Shown one piece after another: positions 11,146 to 22,951 of a stretch of DNA of 29,252 nt. This stretch comes from Zoopage sp. CT-All. Taxonomy: Eukaryota; Zoopagomycota; Zoopagomycetes; Zoopagales; Zoopagaceae. The DNA lies in assembly GCA_004114245.1 (NCBI GenBank), contig QZWS01000078.1, positions 1-29,252 of the forward strand. Reading direction: 5' to 3'. The position numbers and the translations under genes were made by a program. The notes below the pieces were generated by a model, which worked only from the letters and a program-made list of their open reading frames with translations, was not told the origin of the DNA and searched no databases. Every line of letters begins with the position of its first letter. Positions within the stretch are counted from its first letter, which is position 1.

Positions 11146-14100
11146 ATGGACATCACCATCCCCGACTCACGGCCAAGCTCCAGCGGCCAAGACCATTCGC
11201 TCGTACCTGTAGGACTCGCTGAACCACACCAGAAGATGGTGGATGATGACGAGGCGCTGGCTTTGGGCGAGAAGGATGATGATGAGACAGATGAGGCAGA
11301 TGAGGCAGATGAGGAGCCCCAAACGCCCAATGACGAGCCCGATACGCTCCTGTCGATCCTCAGTATCACCGACCTGAGTATTGATACGGAGAGCCAGAAC
11401 GAGGAAGGTGACGGCGTCGAAGAGCCTACGATACCGGCGGTTACGGCAGAGCAAGCATCTCCATCCTTGGCCCAAACAGAAGATGTCCTCTCTTCAGCGG
11501 ACCCGTTCGCTGAAACAAGTGTAATATCACTCGAAGAAGTGTCATCCGAAGAAGTATCACCCGAAGAGATATCACCCGAAGAGATACCATCCGAGGAAAT
11601 ATCACACGAGGAAATATCCAACACAAATCCGTTCGAGATCGCTGAAAAAGTTGATGACAACGATGCTGTCGCGAACGTTCAAGTAGAATCGGTTTCATCC
11701 ACGCTTGATATAGTCAACGACTGCAATCCTTCACCTGCAAATCCGGATGAACCGCCTCCAGCAGCATCCACTAATCCCTTTGGTGATCCCGCACCGGAGC
11801 CGCAAACCCCCTCTTCTCAATCAACGAACCCTTTTGGCGATCCTTCAGCACCTGAGCCAGCCGTGTCAGTGGCTGAGCCGCGCACTTCCAAAGAAGCGGA
11901 ACCGCGCAAAGGCCCTCATACAAGCAACGTTTTTGTCATCAATGCCCTCAAGCGCATCGCGGCTGCGAAAGAATCCAGGCGCAACAAAGAGCTTCAGGAT
12001 GCTGTCGCCAAGGTGCTGGAAATTGTGCATGACGAGGATACTGACCATGCCGGAAAGCTTGCTGCATCTCAAGCCGCATTTACACCTCTTCGTCTCGCTG
12101 CCCAAACCGACTATCCAGCCCTTCACGTCATCTCTCTTGATAGTTTCGAAAAGCTTGTGTCCTATGAGTATTTTGATAATTCCCAAGCAGCCGTGATACC
12201 GGTAACCGAGGAAGCAATTGAGGACGATGTTCCATCACAGCCAACCAACAGCGCGCAAGTCTCGCCAGGCCGACGGCTTATCGATGACGTGGTCGACACC
12301 ATATGTGAGTGCTTCGTTGGCGAAGGAACGGATGAGGCCGTCACGCTGCAAATTGTTAAAGCACTCCTGGCTGCCGTTCTCTCCCAGCGTGCTCCTATCC
12401 ATGAAGCCACTCTCCTGCGTGCGATCCGTACGACCTACAACATCTTTCTCCTTTCCAAGAGCGGCGTGAACCAAGTTATAGCGCAAGGCTCATTGACGCA
12501 GATGGTCAATCTTGTATTTGTCCGAGCTCACGAGAAGCCGCCCACATCGGCACTTCGTGCAAAAATTCTTGATGAAGCGAGGAATGCCGCTGCAGACTCG
12601 ATTTTCGCCAGTGCTGTTGCCCTTCCCGAGTCCACAGATGAGCAGTTAAATGCACCTGCCGATGATGCAGACCACGTTTCGGGCGATAATGCTGCAGCGC
12701 ATGACGAGGAGCATAGCACCTCACAGAATACTGTGATGTCGTCAGACATTCTAACCGACAATCAGGCGGCGGGTGATGATGTCAGCAAAGCTGCTGATGC
12801 TACGCCTGCACTTGCTGCTCAGACGGGATCGCCCATTCCGAAACGAACTACATCATTGTAAGGGTGATTATAGCCTGCACGCTCCAACATGACATAGACA
12901 TACCGAAGCTCTGGCAGTCGCAGACTATGCCGAAAACATCAATATCCGTGATGCCTTTCTGCTCTTTCGGTCGCTCTGCAAGCTGTCCATGAAGGCCGTT
13001 GCAAACGAAACGTAAGCGTTTGGTTGCTGTTGCCCCCCTAACTCCCATTCTGCAGTGCTGCTGACCTCAAGTCACTTTCCATGCGAACAAAGCTTCTTGC
13101 GCTTCGCCTCATTGGAGACATTCTTGAGCACCATCTTCCCGTATTTACAATGCCTACATCTGCGATAATAGCCGGCAACCAGGCTGACAAAGACCAGCAC
13201 ATCGTGACAACGTCGTTCGTCAACGCCGTCAAGCAGTATCTTTGTCTCAGCTTGAGCCGAAATGTGGTCTCGGTTGTTCCAGCCGTCTTTGAATGTGCTC
13301 TCGACGTTTTTTGGAAGGTCATGTGTGGCCTGCGCAACTTTCTCAAAGTTGGATAAGCCTGTCAAAGTCACTGCCTGCTGATCATGATGTAGAAAGAGAT
13401 CGAGGTCTTCTTTAAAGAGATATTTCTTCCTGTCCTTGAGATGAAGAACTCTTCGTATCAGCAACGTCGCGCTCTTTTGCAGACGCTGCACAAGGTATGC
13501 GGCGATCCGCAACTGCTCGTTGAGATATATATAAACTACGATTGCGACACCGACTCAATGGACAATATTTATGAACGGTACTGCTGTCGACGCTTAATTT
13601 GATATTGACATTTCGCAAAGGCTTGCTAGTATATTATCCAAGACAATCACACGTTCGTTTGGGCCGGGTGATACTACTTCTCTGCCGACAACTCCTCAGA
13701 ACGAGCGATCAAGCCTTGCATCAAACCGCCAGACCCAAAATTTGACACTGACAGGAGGAGCGAATAGTGCAGCGCTGGTAATCAACGAAGGGTCGCTCAA
13801 GAACCAGTCCCTAGACGTTCTAGTCGCTATTCTCACATCACTCGTCGATTGGGCAAATAAAGGATTCGAACTCGACGAGCAGGCTCAGATTACGGCTTCA
13901 GCCCCTGTAAAAGTCTCGAAGGATTCTCCTCGTGCCAGTGCTGAGGGTGAACGTCCAAGCAGTCGAAATGACGCGCAAGGCACGTCGTCCCCAGCAGAAT
14001 TGGTATCGGCAACGGACGATCCTGACCAGTTTCACAACCAGAAGAATAAGAAGCAAAAGCTACAGGAAGGCATCCGCCTCTTTGGCTGGAAGCCGAAACG

Positions 14101-17100
14101 AGTATGGCTATGCGCTGAATGCTGGTGTTACTAATGTCATCCAGGGCATCAAGCTATTGGTCGCTTCCGGCTGCATTGCCCGGCGCGATCCCTCGACAAT
14201 TGCAGAGTTTTTGCTCAAGACCGAGGGTTTAAACAAGGCTATGATAGGCGAATACCTCGGGGAAGGGTACGACTGTGTGCCTCGCATATGCAGAGTAACG
14301 CCTTGCTAGTGATGCCGAAAATATCGCAGCCATGCATGCCTTCGTCGATCTCATGGACTTTACGAACATGAACTTTGTCGATGCTTTGCGCCAGTTTTTG
14401 CAGGCATTCCGTCTGCCAGGCGAGGCACAAAAGATCGATCGTTTCATGCTCAAATTTGCCGAACGTTTCGTTCTGGGCAATCCAAATGCGTTCGCTAATG
14501 CTGGTATGGGCCTGTTGCCGTGTATGCTTTAACTTACACTGCTGTTTAGATACGGCCTATGTTTTGGCTTATTCAGTCATCATGCTCAACACTGATCTTC
14601 ACAACCCCCAAGTCAAAAGGCGAATGACAAAGCAGGAGTTTATAAAGAACAACCGAGGCATCAACGACAATGCGGATCTCCCGCACGAACTTCTAGAAAG
14701 CATTTATGATGAAATCGAAGTGAACGAGATCAAGATGAAGGACGATCCTATCGCGAATTCCGCTGCACTTAGCATCACGAATGAAGATCTTGCCAATCGG
14801 ACTGATCGTCAGAAGCAAGAGGCCGCTGCAATGATGTCGAAGGATTTGGCGATGAAGACAGAGACAACGGTAGGCAGCTCCATCAACATGCTTCCTAACA
14901 CATGTGTAGCTAAAGTCGATGTTGCGCCGCAAAGCAAGACTATTTGGTGGTCAGGAAAAGTTCTACCACGCGTCAAACTTTCAGCACGTGCGACCAATGT
15001 TCGAGGTTGCTTGGATGTCGTTCCTGGCAGCATTAAGCTCTCCTCTGCGGGATTCCAGCGACATTGAAACGATTCGATGTGCACTCAGGGGATTTTCGGC
15101 CGCAATCCACATTGCTGGGATATTCGACATGGAGCTGGAGCGCGATGCGTTTTTGACCACGCTCTCCAAGATTACCCTGCTCAACAACTTTAACGAGATG
15201 AAGCCGAAGAACATCGAGGCCATTAAGGCGCTTCTGGAAATCGGCGTGAACGAAGGGAACAATCTCGGCAGGTCATGGTACGACGTGCTCGCTTGTGTGA
15301 GCCGAATCGAGAAGTATCAAAGCTCGGCGGATGCTGCGAATGACGGGCTATCCGCAAAGAGGAATCGTCGAGACTCAACGTACGTATGATTTATAATTGC
15401 GAACTCGTTCATACTTTGCAAGTTCTCCTGCCGAGTCTCATCCGCGACCAACATTGAAGCAACCCAATGTTCGGCCGATCCGATTCCTGTGCAGCTTCTG
15501 ATTGCTGGATAGGTACATACCGAGGAGATTCTAGCCGAGCTAACGTCACAGTCTGTCGTCGTGGCTGTTGACAAGATATTCTCGTCAAGCGAGCAGCTTT
15601 CAGGGGTACACACACCCTGTTGCGCTCACACTCCTCACACTCCTAGACATCCATTGTTGACTTTGTCCGGGCCCTTTGTCGGGTTTCGTTTGAGGAGCTT
15701 TCGGGAACAGCAGACTTGGAGCATCCTCGCATGTACTCCTTGACAAAGCTTGTTGAGATAAGTTATTACAACATGAATCGCATCCGTGTCGAATGGTCCG
15801 AAATATGGGCCATTTTGGGGTCGCATTTCAACGACGTGAGCAATTTGTGATATTCCCGGTCGCTGCTGACTCTATCAAGGTGGGATGCCACGCAAACGTG
15901 AATGCAGCTTTCTTTGCTGTCGATTCGCTTCGACAGCTAGCGATGAAGTTCCTCGAGAAGGAGGAACTGGCAAACTTCAAGTTCCAGCGCGAGTTTTTCC
16001 GCCCATTCTACTACACGCTGAAGAATAACTCCGACATTGCTATCAAGGATATGATCCTTCGCTGCTTCCATCAGATGATATCGGCGCGAGCAAGCAACAT
16101 CCGGTCAGGCTGGAAGACGATGCTGTCCGTTTTCTCTGAAGCAGCCAGGGAACCCAATGGTGAAGCAACCCTCTGAATTAAGCGCAGTACTCATGTCCAT
16201 AGAAACGATCGTCTCGTTGGCATACGAGACCGTCAAGGAAATATTCCGCAGCCATGAGGAGAAAGTGAGCGAGTGCGGAAGCTATGCGGACCTCATTGCT
16301 TGTTTGATCGAGTTCTGCAAGAACGAGCATTTTCAGAAAATAAGGTAGTCATTGGTGCCTTTCCAGGCGGTCCTATCATTGCTGAGTAGTCTCAACGCGA
16401 TCGGTCTTTACCGGCAAGCGATGAAGTCCATCGCATTGATGCCGCAGTCCAACTTTGACGCGATGATGGCCTCGGGCAACTTCTCGCGAGCATCAAGTCG
16501 TGGTTGCGAGACATCCTTGGAGCAGGTCTGGTTCCCCATTCTCTTTGGCCTATTCCAAGTCATCATGGAGAGCAATGACCTGGAGGTTCGTGCCAGGTAT
16601 AGCGAGCAACACTACTGTATGCATCACTTACTCGGCTTAGGGCGGTGGACTACATGTTTGAGACGCTGAAGGACGACGGCGAGTCGTTTACCGAAGAGTT
16701 TTGGATCCTGCTTTTCGACACGGTCCTCTTTCCGCTCTTTGGTGACCTGCGAAATCCAGGGCGCCAGCGACGATTTACCAACCCCGACGACATGTCTGTC
16801 TGGCTTTCGAGCACGCTGATCAAGGCACTTCGGCAAATGATCGATCTGTTCACGTTCTACTTTGCTCGGCTCGGAAAGCTGCTGGACGGCATTCTCGACC
16901 TTATTTATGTCTGCATCACCCAGGGCGACGCAAGCCTTGCCCGCGTCAGCTGCACATGTTTCCAAGAACTCGCCGAAGCGAACGCAGGGCAGTTCACTAA
17001 AGAGTCCTGGGCGACAGTGGCCAAAGTTATCGTGAAGCTATTCAAGGCCACGAGTCCGATCCTTGCTGTGACCTCGACACCGAGTGATGGCATCACGCAG

Positions 17101-17885
17101 AGCACCCTTGGCGGGGCCGTATTGCCGAGCGAAGAGGAAGTCCGGAAGGAATCCATGGAGCTCGAGCGCTGTAGCGTTTTTTGCGACAAGCAGCTTATCC
17201 TGCTCGATATGATGTCGACGCTCTTCATCCGCCAAGATGCAGTTGCGACAGCCATGACAGTCCCTGAACTGTTTCAGCTCACTGACGCCACGGCGCGAAG
17301 CTACCGTCATGCGCAGAAATTCAATCGCTCGGTGCAATCCGTCGAGAGCAACCCTGGTGAGTCTTTTAATTCGTAGTGCTCCATGTAACAATTCGTCCAG
17401 AGTACAGCCGGCTGCAGCCACGTTTACTGGAGCAAGAAGTCGGCTGTCTGGAGTGCTGTCTGCACATCCTTCTGCAACTCTATCGCCGAACAGATGATTC
17501 CCCCAAAGAGCGCAGTGAAGTAGAGCGCCGCTTCTTTCCGTAGGCTTCGTAGTTGTACCCTCGGTATTAATGGCCTCTAGTCTTGGTCTGGACACGCTGC
17601 ATCAGTTCGTGATTGAGTGCAATAATCGAAGCCACCAACGAGCTCGACTATTGAGCAAGGTTGTGCTTGCTCTTCTGGATGCCCTCGTCAAGCTGAACGA
17701 CAACGATGTATGTTGCGCTGTAGCATAGCATGCCGCTGAAAGCCTATTAGTTCACGGAAAAGATACCAACATTTTACGACGAATGCGTCGCTCTAGTGCG
17801 CTTGGAACTGCCTCCTGAAATGCGCGATACACTTTTCCAGCTTCTGCTGCGCGTTGGCCAAGCCTTTGTTGCCGGTTCGGATTGA
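11146..17885 (+). CDS. SEC7: Sec7/BIG-type Arf guanine nucleotide exchange factor
   Basis: Activates Arf GTPases at the trans-Golgi. Exon ends: 11146-12857, 12898-13011, 13056-13347, 13393-13577, 13621-14101, 14145-14266, 14310-14503, 14550-14869, 14910-15379, 15423-15468, 15513-15605, 15647-15835, 15880-16159, 16203-16596, 16641-17356, 17401-17539, 17581-17707, 17751-17885, about 2002 residues. Residues 1-250 are acidic and low-complexity with three NPF motifs (161, 210, 228). The DCB region follows (about 255-440), then HUS (VFFKEIF, NYDCD), the Sec7 domain (about 915-1105; [11 protein letters not shown] with the catalytic Glu near 1007; [21 protein letters not shown]) and HDS repeats ([25 protein letters not shown]). 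Oddity: an in-frame TAG at 16346-16348 (codon 1548), inside a conserved stretch ([14 protein letters not shown], then SLVPFQAV). No intron of local size removes it in frame. A sequencing or assembly error is the simplest reading; a damaged allele is possible. Confidence 0.93.
11530..11619 (+). repeat. Six 15-bp tandem units coding xEEhS
   Basis: Units start at 11530, 11545, 11560, 11575, 11590 and 11605 and encode [25 protein letters not shown] and HEEIS in the acidic N-terminal part of Sec7. The DNA copies differ mostly at third positions. The unit length is a multiple of three, so copy number can change without breaking the frame. Confidence 0.9.
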
Positions 17886-17935
17886 TGAGTATTGTGAAAA
17901 GATATAAACAAGATTCGTACATATATAGCCACATT
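17886..17935. terminator. 50-bp tail-to-tail gap, SEC7/SET1
   Basis: The SEC7 stop (17883-17885, +) and the SET1 stop (17936-17938, -) face each other across 50 A/T-rich bases (GATATAAACAAG and ATATATAG segments). Both 3' ends must be formed here or inside the opposite gene, so the two mRNAs probably overlap. No exact AATAAA is present on either strand. Confidence 0.45.
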
Positions 17936-20580
17936 TTAATTAAGCGAACCCCGGCAGCCTTCTGACCCGCAAAAGCACGGGATCTTATCGTTTTCAATGG
18001 GAAACTTGTAGTCATATGTCAGCTCCTCTCCCTCCACAACATCCTGGCTCGTGTATATGACGATGCGTTTATCCCCATCCACGGTGACGATCTTGGCCAC
18101 GCAATTTGGCTAGGCAGCGTCAGTGATGTGCGTGCAGAACGCGTTGGACACCCTACCGTGCAACAGTGATTAAGAAAGCGGGCGACGTTGCCTCGCTTTG
18201 TCGCGTCAATTGCCATTTGGTCGTCCAGCCGGAAAAGATAGCTGCTTCCAATTCCCTGGCGCTCGTATTCACGCTCGCGCTTCTCAGCCAGTCCCAGTCG
18301 GATCCTCTCGCCAACGTACTCGATGACCATCTCATTGGCCCTGATAGGCTCGCGGGCAAATAGTCCAAAGTGGTGGATCGGAGACCTTCCGAATCGGAGC
18401 TGTTTCGTGCGTGCACTGAGCAGGTTGATTTTCGGGAGTGATTCGGAGAGCAAGACAGCGGTGGCGCCAGCGCGGCGATAGTTGACACGCTGGGCACGAG
18501 AGGACAATTTCGCGTCCGCAGCAGGGTTCACGACGGAGGGCGCGGTTGTCAAAGTCAGTTGGGGATGGTTGGAAATTGACTTGGACTGCTGGACACGACG
18601 CGAAGTCTTGATAGCGCGGGAATATCCCTCTGTACGCGCACAACCGGTTATATTCAGGGGCAGGATCTCTTCAGGCTCCTCTACTAAAGGATGAACGTTA
18701 GAAATGCGTTGCTGCATGCGGATTGTAGATACCGTCGAGCTGCGAATGGTAATCCTCGTAATGGTCAGCTTGGCTTGGCATGGATATTGAATTCGAACGT
18801 GTTCTTGACACGCCGTCTTGACTTGCACCAGTCTTGCGCGGACGGCCCACCGGACGGCTCGCCTTCGTTCTTGGACGCTTATTGGATGAGTTTGCAGGGC
18901 GATGGACAGGAGCGGTTTGGGTATAGTCTTCATCGCTGCTAACAGAGTCGCTATTGTCGGAAGAATCCCGAGCCAGCGCGTTGGATGATTCCTCGTCGTC
19001 ATCAGCAATAAAGTCTCTGCGAAGCGCCTTGGAGTTTGGCTGTCGTTTCCGTGCCGAGGCGGGAAGCAGCTTTCGTAAAGCAATACCTTTCCTTTCGACA
19101 GAGTCTGTCGAGATGACGGGCGACAGCAGTGCAGCATCCTTGGCTGCAACAGAGAAATGGGATTCCGCATTGGCAGGCCGCGGTGGCTTAGCCTCATCCT
19201 CGCTGCTAGCATCCGACTCGCCGAACCGCCACCAGAGCTTTCGACGAACAGACGATGACTTTGGCACGGCGGTCGACGCGTCTCGCATGGGTACGTCAGC
19301 ATCACTGATAGAGCCGCTTCGCTTTAACTGCGCCGAGCGGGCGGTGCTCCTGTTGGCCTGGTCCGAGCTGTATGCCGATGCGCCCGAGGCATGGTGAACC
19401 ATATCCATGTCCTGCTCGAAGTGATTTGGCACGGTCTGCGACGATGGTGTCATTCGACGGCGCTTGCGTATGCGCGGCAAGCCGTCGGCGTTCAATTTCT
19501 CACAGTCGCTTCTCTCTGGCGACGGGGATATGGCCCGCCGGCTCCTATCGGGTGGGTGCTGATAGCGGGATGCAGGAAAGACGAAATCATCGTCCCGAGG
19601 ATGACTCGTGGTGCGTAGAGAATCGTATGGCGGCCGCTCGGACCGCTCGGGCCATCGGGCATGGGTTGTTGAATGTGATGCGTAGGACCGCGATGGATAT
19701 GCCTGGGGCAGCATGCTGGGATGTGAGTGCTGCGGGCCATAATCGTGGGAACGTGTGGTCGGAAGGGGTGGCACAGCCGCAGCGGGCCCTTTTGGAAGAG
19801 AGCGAATAAGCGCGTTGTCGGGTGCGGAGAGACTTCTTGCAATCTGCGCGGGAATCGGCTCCGGGTATTTTGGCGGCGTGGGGTGAATGGGCGGCGACGC
19901 TGGCGTCGGATACTTGGCATCATCAGACATTCAAAGTGTTAGACCGCTAAATGGCGCACCTTGACGGCATGTTGATGCGGGTTGGATACGATGGATGCGG
20001 CAGGGAGGGAATGCAGTCGTGCCGCGGTGGAGTGTGAGGCAGCTCCCCGAGCCACATCTATCGCTGACGCGCTCGAGCTACCAGTGCCCCGCTCCATCTG
20101 GAGAGAAAGAGCATCAGCAGGCGGGGCGCAAGGGCGAGATCACTGTACCTCTTGTAGCCGCTCCTTCTCGTGAAGCAGCCACTTTATCTTTATCCCGTAC
20201 GAATCAATCTCGACCGTCAGTCCCTCGGACGCGCCGCATACACGTCTTCCGCGCAGCGACTTGGCCACCAGAGCCAAATCCACGTCGCGGTCAAACACGA
20301 CTCGGGCCGCGCCACAGAACTCGCCGGTGGCACGCACTTTGGGCATCTGGATGGATTTCACAGGATGCAGCTGTATGAGAATGGCATGCAAGGTGTTGGA
20401 CGGGGTGAGGGCCGGGAGCGGGTGAAGAAGGAGGGCGGAGGGACGGAGGGCAGCGGAGAGACGGAGGGGGGCCGCGGTGAGGGGGGTACAGGCCACGACG
20501 CGTGCGGCATTGGGTGTGGATGGTGCGGCGAGGAGACGCGGGTCGCGGCGCAAGAAGGTGGTGTTGCTGGGGTCCTGCAT
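17936..20580 (-). CDS. SET1: Set1 histone H3 lysine-4 methyltransferase
   Basis: Catalytic subunit of COMPASS. Exons in reading order: 20580-20149, 20097-19960, 19912-18733, 18683-18157, 18109-17936, 816 residues (yeast about 1080). Residues about 45-130 form an RRM: beta1 ALLLHPLP, alpha1 [11 protein letters not shown], beta2 PVKSIQMP, the RNP1-like GAARVVF and a final TVEIDSYG. A basic Ser/Pro-rich linker follows. The N-SET begins near [11 protein letters not shown]. The SET domain has [48 protein letters not shown] and ELTYDYKF, and the post-SET is [13 protein letters not shown]. Introns are 51, 47, 49 and 47 nt. ATG 19930 also opens a long frame, but it lies inside the intron 19913-19959; joining across that intron keeps the frame and adds the RRM expected of Set1, so I prefer start 20580, the first ATG after an in-frame TAA. 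Oddity: the usual NHSC motif reads NHCC (755-758). Confidence 0.92.
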
Positions 20581-20727
20581 ATGCGGGTTGCAAACCCAAA
20601 CCGCTGCTTAACTTCCGCCACCGGAGTGGCCCTCACACTTTGTAGTACAAACTCGAATGACAGCGCGCTGCTAAGCCCTCGGCACAAGGCGAACACGTCA
20701 CGCAAAGCAACGCAAATGAGTGCAATA
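20581..20727 (-). promoter_or_regulatory. Spacer between MRPS8 and SET1
   Basis: These 147 bp hold the MRPS8 3' end and the SET1 promoter, both genes reading leftward. I see no clear TATA box or repeat. Confidence 0.3.
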
Positions 20728-21213
20728 CTATTGAACGCGACAGAGCAGTTGTCCACCGGTGCCTGCCGCCACAGCCTGCCACACGTCCACCACACCCAGC
20801 CCCGCCGTCCCCACGACTATCACCTCGCCCGGCCGCACTCCCTCGACGCCCCAACTCCGCATACCCCGCCCCATTACCAGCTGCTGCAGCTCGTGTGCTG
20901 TCGCAGGCACCGGCCGTCCGGGCCGCGATATGCATGCTGCGGCGCGCAAAACCGGCGCGTCTGAACGCGATTCCGTCGGCATGTATTTCATTTCCAGCCA
21001 GTATCGGCGCGTGGCAATGTTCTCGGTGGTGGTGGGGGTTGGGACGGTGTCCAGCCCGAGATGCGTGCCCCGCCGCAGGGAGGTGATAAGGCCGTGGCGG
21101 AGCAGGATGTGGGCGAGGCGCAGTGTGAGGTGGGATTCCGGGAGCGCGAGGTGGCGTAGGCGGGCGCGCGAGGCGTTTTGTAGCCGTGAGCAGAGCTGGT
21201 GGATCTGAACCAT
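20728..21213 (-). CDS. MRPS8: Mitochondrial small-subunit ribosomal protein uS8m
   Basis: Component of the mitochondrial ribosome small subunit that binds the central domain of the 12S/15S rRNA. One exon, 161 residues, the usual size for fungal Mrps8. It opens with the typical MVQIHQLCSRLQNASRARLR and LRLAHILLRHGLITSLRRG, then carries TTENIATRRYWLEMKY, ISRPGRPV and the uS8 C-terminal signature WGVEGVRPGEVIVVGTAG with the ending GGQLLCRVQ. The many Arg and Leu in the first 40 residues would suit mitochondrial import, but this start is conserved in the mature protein of yeast, so a cleavable presequence is not evident. It lies between pyruvate kinase and SET1, all on the same strand. Confidence 0.92.
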   Translation of the reverse strand: MVQIHQLCSRLQNASRARLRHLALPESHLTLRLAHILLRHGLITSLRRGTHLGLDTVPTPTTTENIATRRYWLEMKYMPTESRSDAPVLRAAACISRPGRPVPATAHELQQLVMGRGMRSWGVEGVRPGEVIVVGTAGLGVVDVWQAVAAGTGGQLLCRVQ

Positions 21214-21388
21214 CCGGAGCGAGATGGGAGAAAAATACGGTATTTTGGCGTGTTGCAGAGGGCAACGAGTTTGTGTTGGTGTATGAACCGCGGCTGCTGA
21301 TCAAATCGCATCCTGCATTGCGCCCATGGGCACCAGCGACACCGCAAGCTCGCCTGGCCCTGTTTCAGCCCATTTAACCCCGCTCAGC
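21214..21388 (-). promoter_or_regulatory. Spacer between pyruvate kinase and MRPS8
   Basis: This 175-bp stretch is upstream of MRPS8 and downstream of the pyruvate kinase stop. It must hold the MRPS8 promoter; no specific element is recognised. Confidence 0.3.
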
Positions 21389-22951
21389 TCACACAGCATA
21401 CAACACACGCATGGTATTGGTATACCCAGAGCCGGATTTCCAGCCCTGCACCACCACGATCGGATCTCCGCGCGTGAGCATATCATACTTGACGCCCTCG
21501 TTCACCGCAAATCTGATCCTCGCCTCGACATCATCCTGCCACGGCTCAACGCGCTCGCGTTCATATAAAAATGGATAACACCCACGATACAGATGAACCT
21601 GCCGAGCAACATGCGCCTTGCGCGTGACGGTGATGATGGGAACCCGGGGGCGGTACTTGGAGATCAATCGCGCAGAGTTGCCGGTGGTGGACAGCACGAT
21701 GATGGCCGCGGCATAGTGCTCGGTGGCAGCGTTCACAGCCGAGCACGCCACCGTCTCGGTGTGATCCGTGGGCTTGGGGGTCAGCGCGCGGATGTCCTGG
21801 AAGAGTGGCTGATAGCAGATGGAGGACTCGGCGAGCAGGCACACATGGTGCATCATCGCGACTGCCTCGCACGGGTACTTGCCCTTGGCGGTCTCCCCGC
21901 TCAACATGACGCAGTCGGCACCATCCATCACAGCATTGGCGACATCGCTCACTTCGGCGCGAGTCGGACGCGGATTCGAGGTCATCGATTCGAGCATTTG
22001 CGTCGCGCAGATCGCCGGCTTGCCGGCCAGATTGCACTGCGCAATCATCGACTTTTGCGCAATGAAGACGCGCGAGCAGGGAATCTCGATGCCGAGGTCG
22101 CCGCGCGCAATCATGATGCCGCACGTCTCCTTCAGGATCTCCTTGAAGTTCTTCACGCCCTGGTGGTTCTCGATCTTGCTGATGATCTTGACGTGGGCAC
22201 CGCCCGCCTCGACCAGCACGCGGCGGATTTCACGCACGTCCTCGGCGGTGCGGACAAACGACGCAAAGACCATGTCCACGCCCTGGCCCACGCCCCACTT
22301 GAGGTCCGCGCGATCCTTTTCGGACAGCGCCGGAAGATCCACATTCGTGTTGGGCAGGTTGACGCCCTTGCGCGAGCACAGCGTCCCGCTGTTCACGGCA
22401 CGAACACGCAGGCGATCCGTGGCGGCGATCTCCAGCACCTCGAACGAGAGGATGCCGTCGTCGACGTAGATGAACTTGCCGGGGGCAATCACCTTGCTGA
22501 GGTTGGCGTAGTCCACGTATATGCGCTCGGCGCATCCATCCTGCGCGTGCTTGGGATCCGTCGTGATCTCCATCACGTGGCCAGCAGCGATTGGGACCTC
22601 GATCTCGTCGCGCATCAGCCCGGTCCTGATCTCGGGGCCCTTGGTGTCCAGCGCAATGGCCACGGTGCGGTGCTCCATCTCCGCCTGGCTCTGTCGCGCG
22701 TTCTTGATCACCGACGCGTGGTACTCGTACGATCCGTGGGAGAAGTTCAGCCGCACAATGTTCATGCCCGCCTGGCGCAGCTTGTTCATTGCCTCGACCG
22801 AGTTAGTGTTTGGGCCAATGGTGCAGATGATGGAGGTCTTGCGGGTGTGGGCCGGCGTCAGATCGACGTCGAGGTTGGCGAGCCATTCCAGCGAGCGGTC
22901 TTCGTGCGTGCTGGCGGGGGCGGCAGATTGGACGCGGTTCATGGCGGACAT
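21389..22951 (-). CDS. PYK1: Pyruvate kinase
   Basis: Cytosolic glycolytic enzyme converting phosphoenolpyruvate and ADP to pyruvate and ATP. One exon, 520 residues, against about 500 in yeast. It opens [11 protein letters not shown] and then [19 protein letters not shown] and [14 protein letters not shown], typical of fungal enzymes. [10 protein letters not shown], the active-site signature [27 protein letters not shown], the MLESMT segment and [17 protein letters not shown] are intact. The C-terminal allosteric region has [16 protein letters not shown], like the effector-binding loop of fructose-1,6-bisphosphate-regulated forms. I chose ATG 22951 (MSAMNRVQ); ATG 22942 is also possible. The complementary strand carries a long open frame over almost the whole gene, which I take as an artefact of codon use. 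Confidence 0.97.
   Translation of the reverse strand: MSAMNRVQSAAPASTHEDRSLEWLANLDVDLTPAHTRKTSIICTIGPNTNSVEAMNKLRQAGMNIVRLNFSHGSYEYHASVIKNARQSQAEMEHRTVAIALDTKGPEIRTGLMRDEIEVPIAAGHVMEITTDPKHAQDGCAERIYVDYANLSKVIAPGKFIYVDDGILSFEVLEIAATDRLRVRAVNSGTLCSRKGVNLPNTNVDLPALSEKDRADLKWGVGQGVDMVFASFVRTAEDVREIRRVLVEAGGAHVKIISKIENHQGVKNFKEILKETCGIMIARGDLGIEIPCSRVFIAQKSMIAQCNLAGKPAICATQMLESMTSNPRPTRAEVSDVANAVMDGADCVMLSGETAKGKYPCEAVAMMHHVCLLAESSICYQPLFQDIRALTPKPTDHTETVACSAVNAATEHYAAAIIVLSTTGNSARLISKYRPRVPIITVTRKAHVARQVHLYRGCYPFLYERERVEPWQDDVEARIRFAVNEGVKYDMLTRGDPIVVVQGWKSGSGYTNTMRVLYAV

Noticed and set aside
17936-19930. SET1 as a 632-residue gene starting at 19930, with a separate small gene upstream
   Set aside because: Upstream exons join in frame across a normal 47-nt intron and supply the RRM expected of Set1; a separate gene would end 8 bp before the next start.
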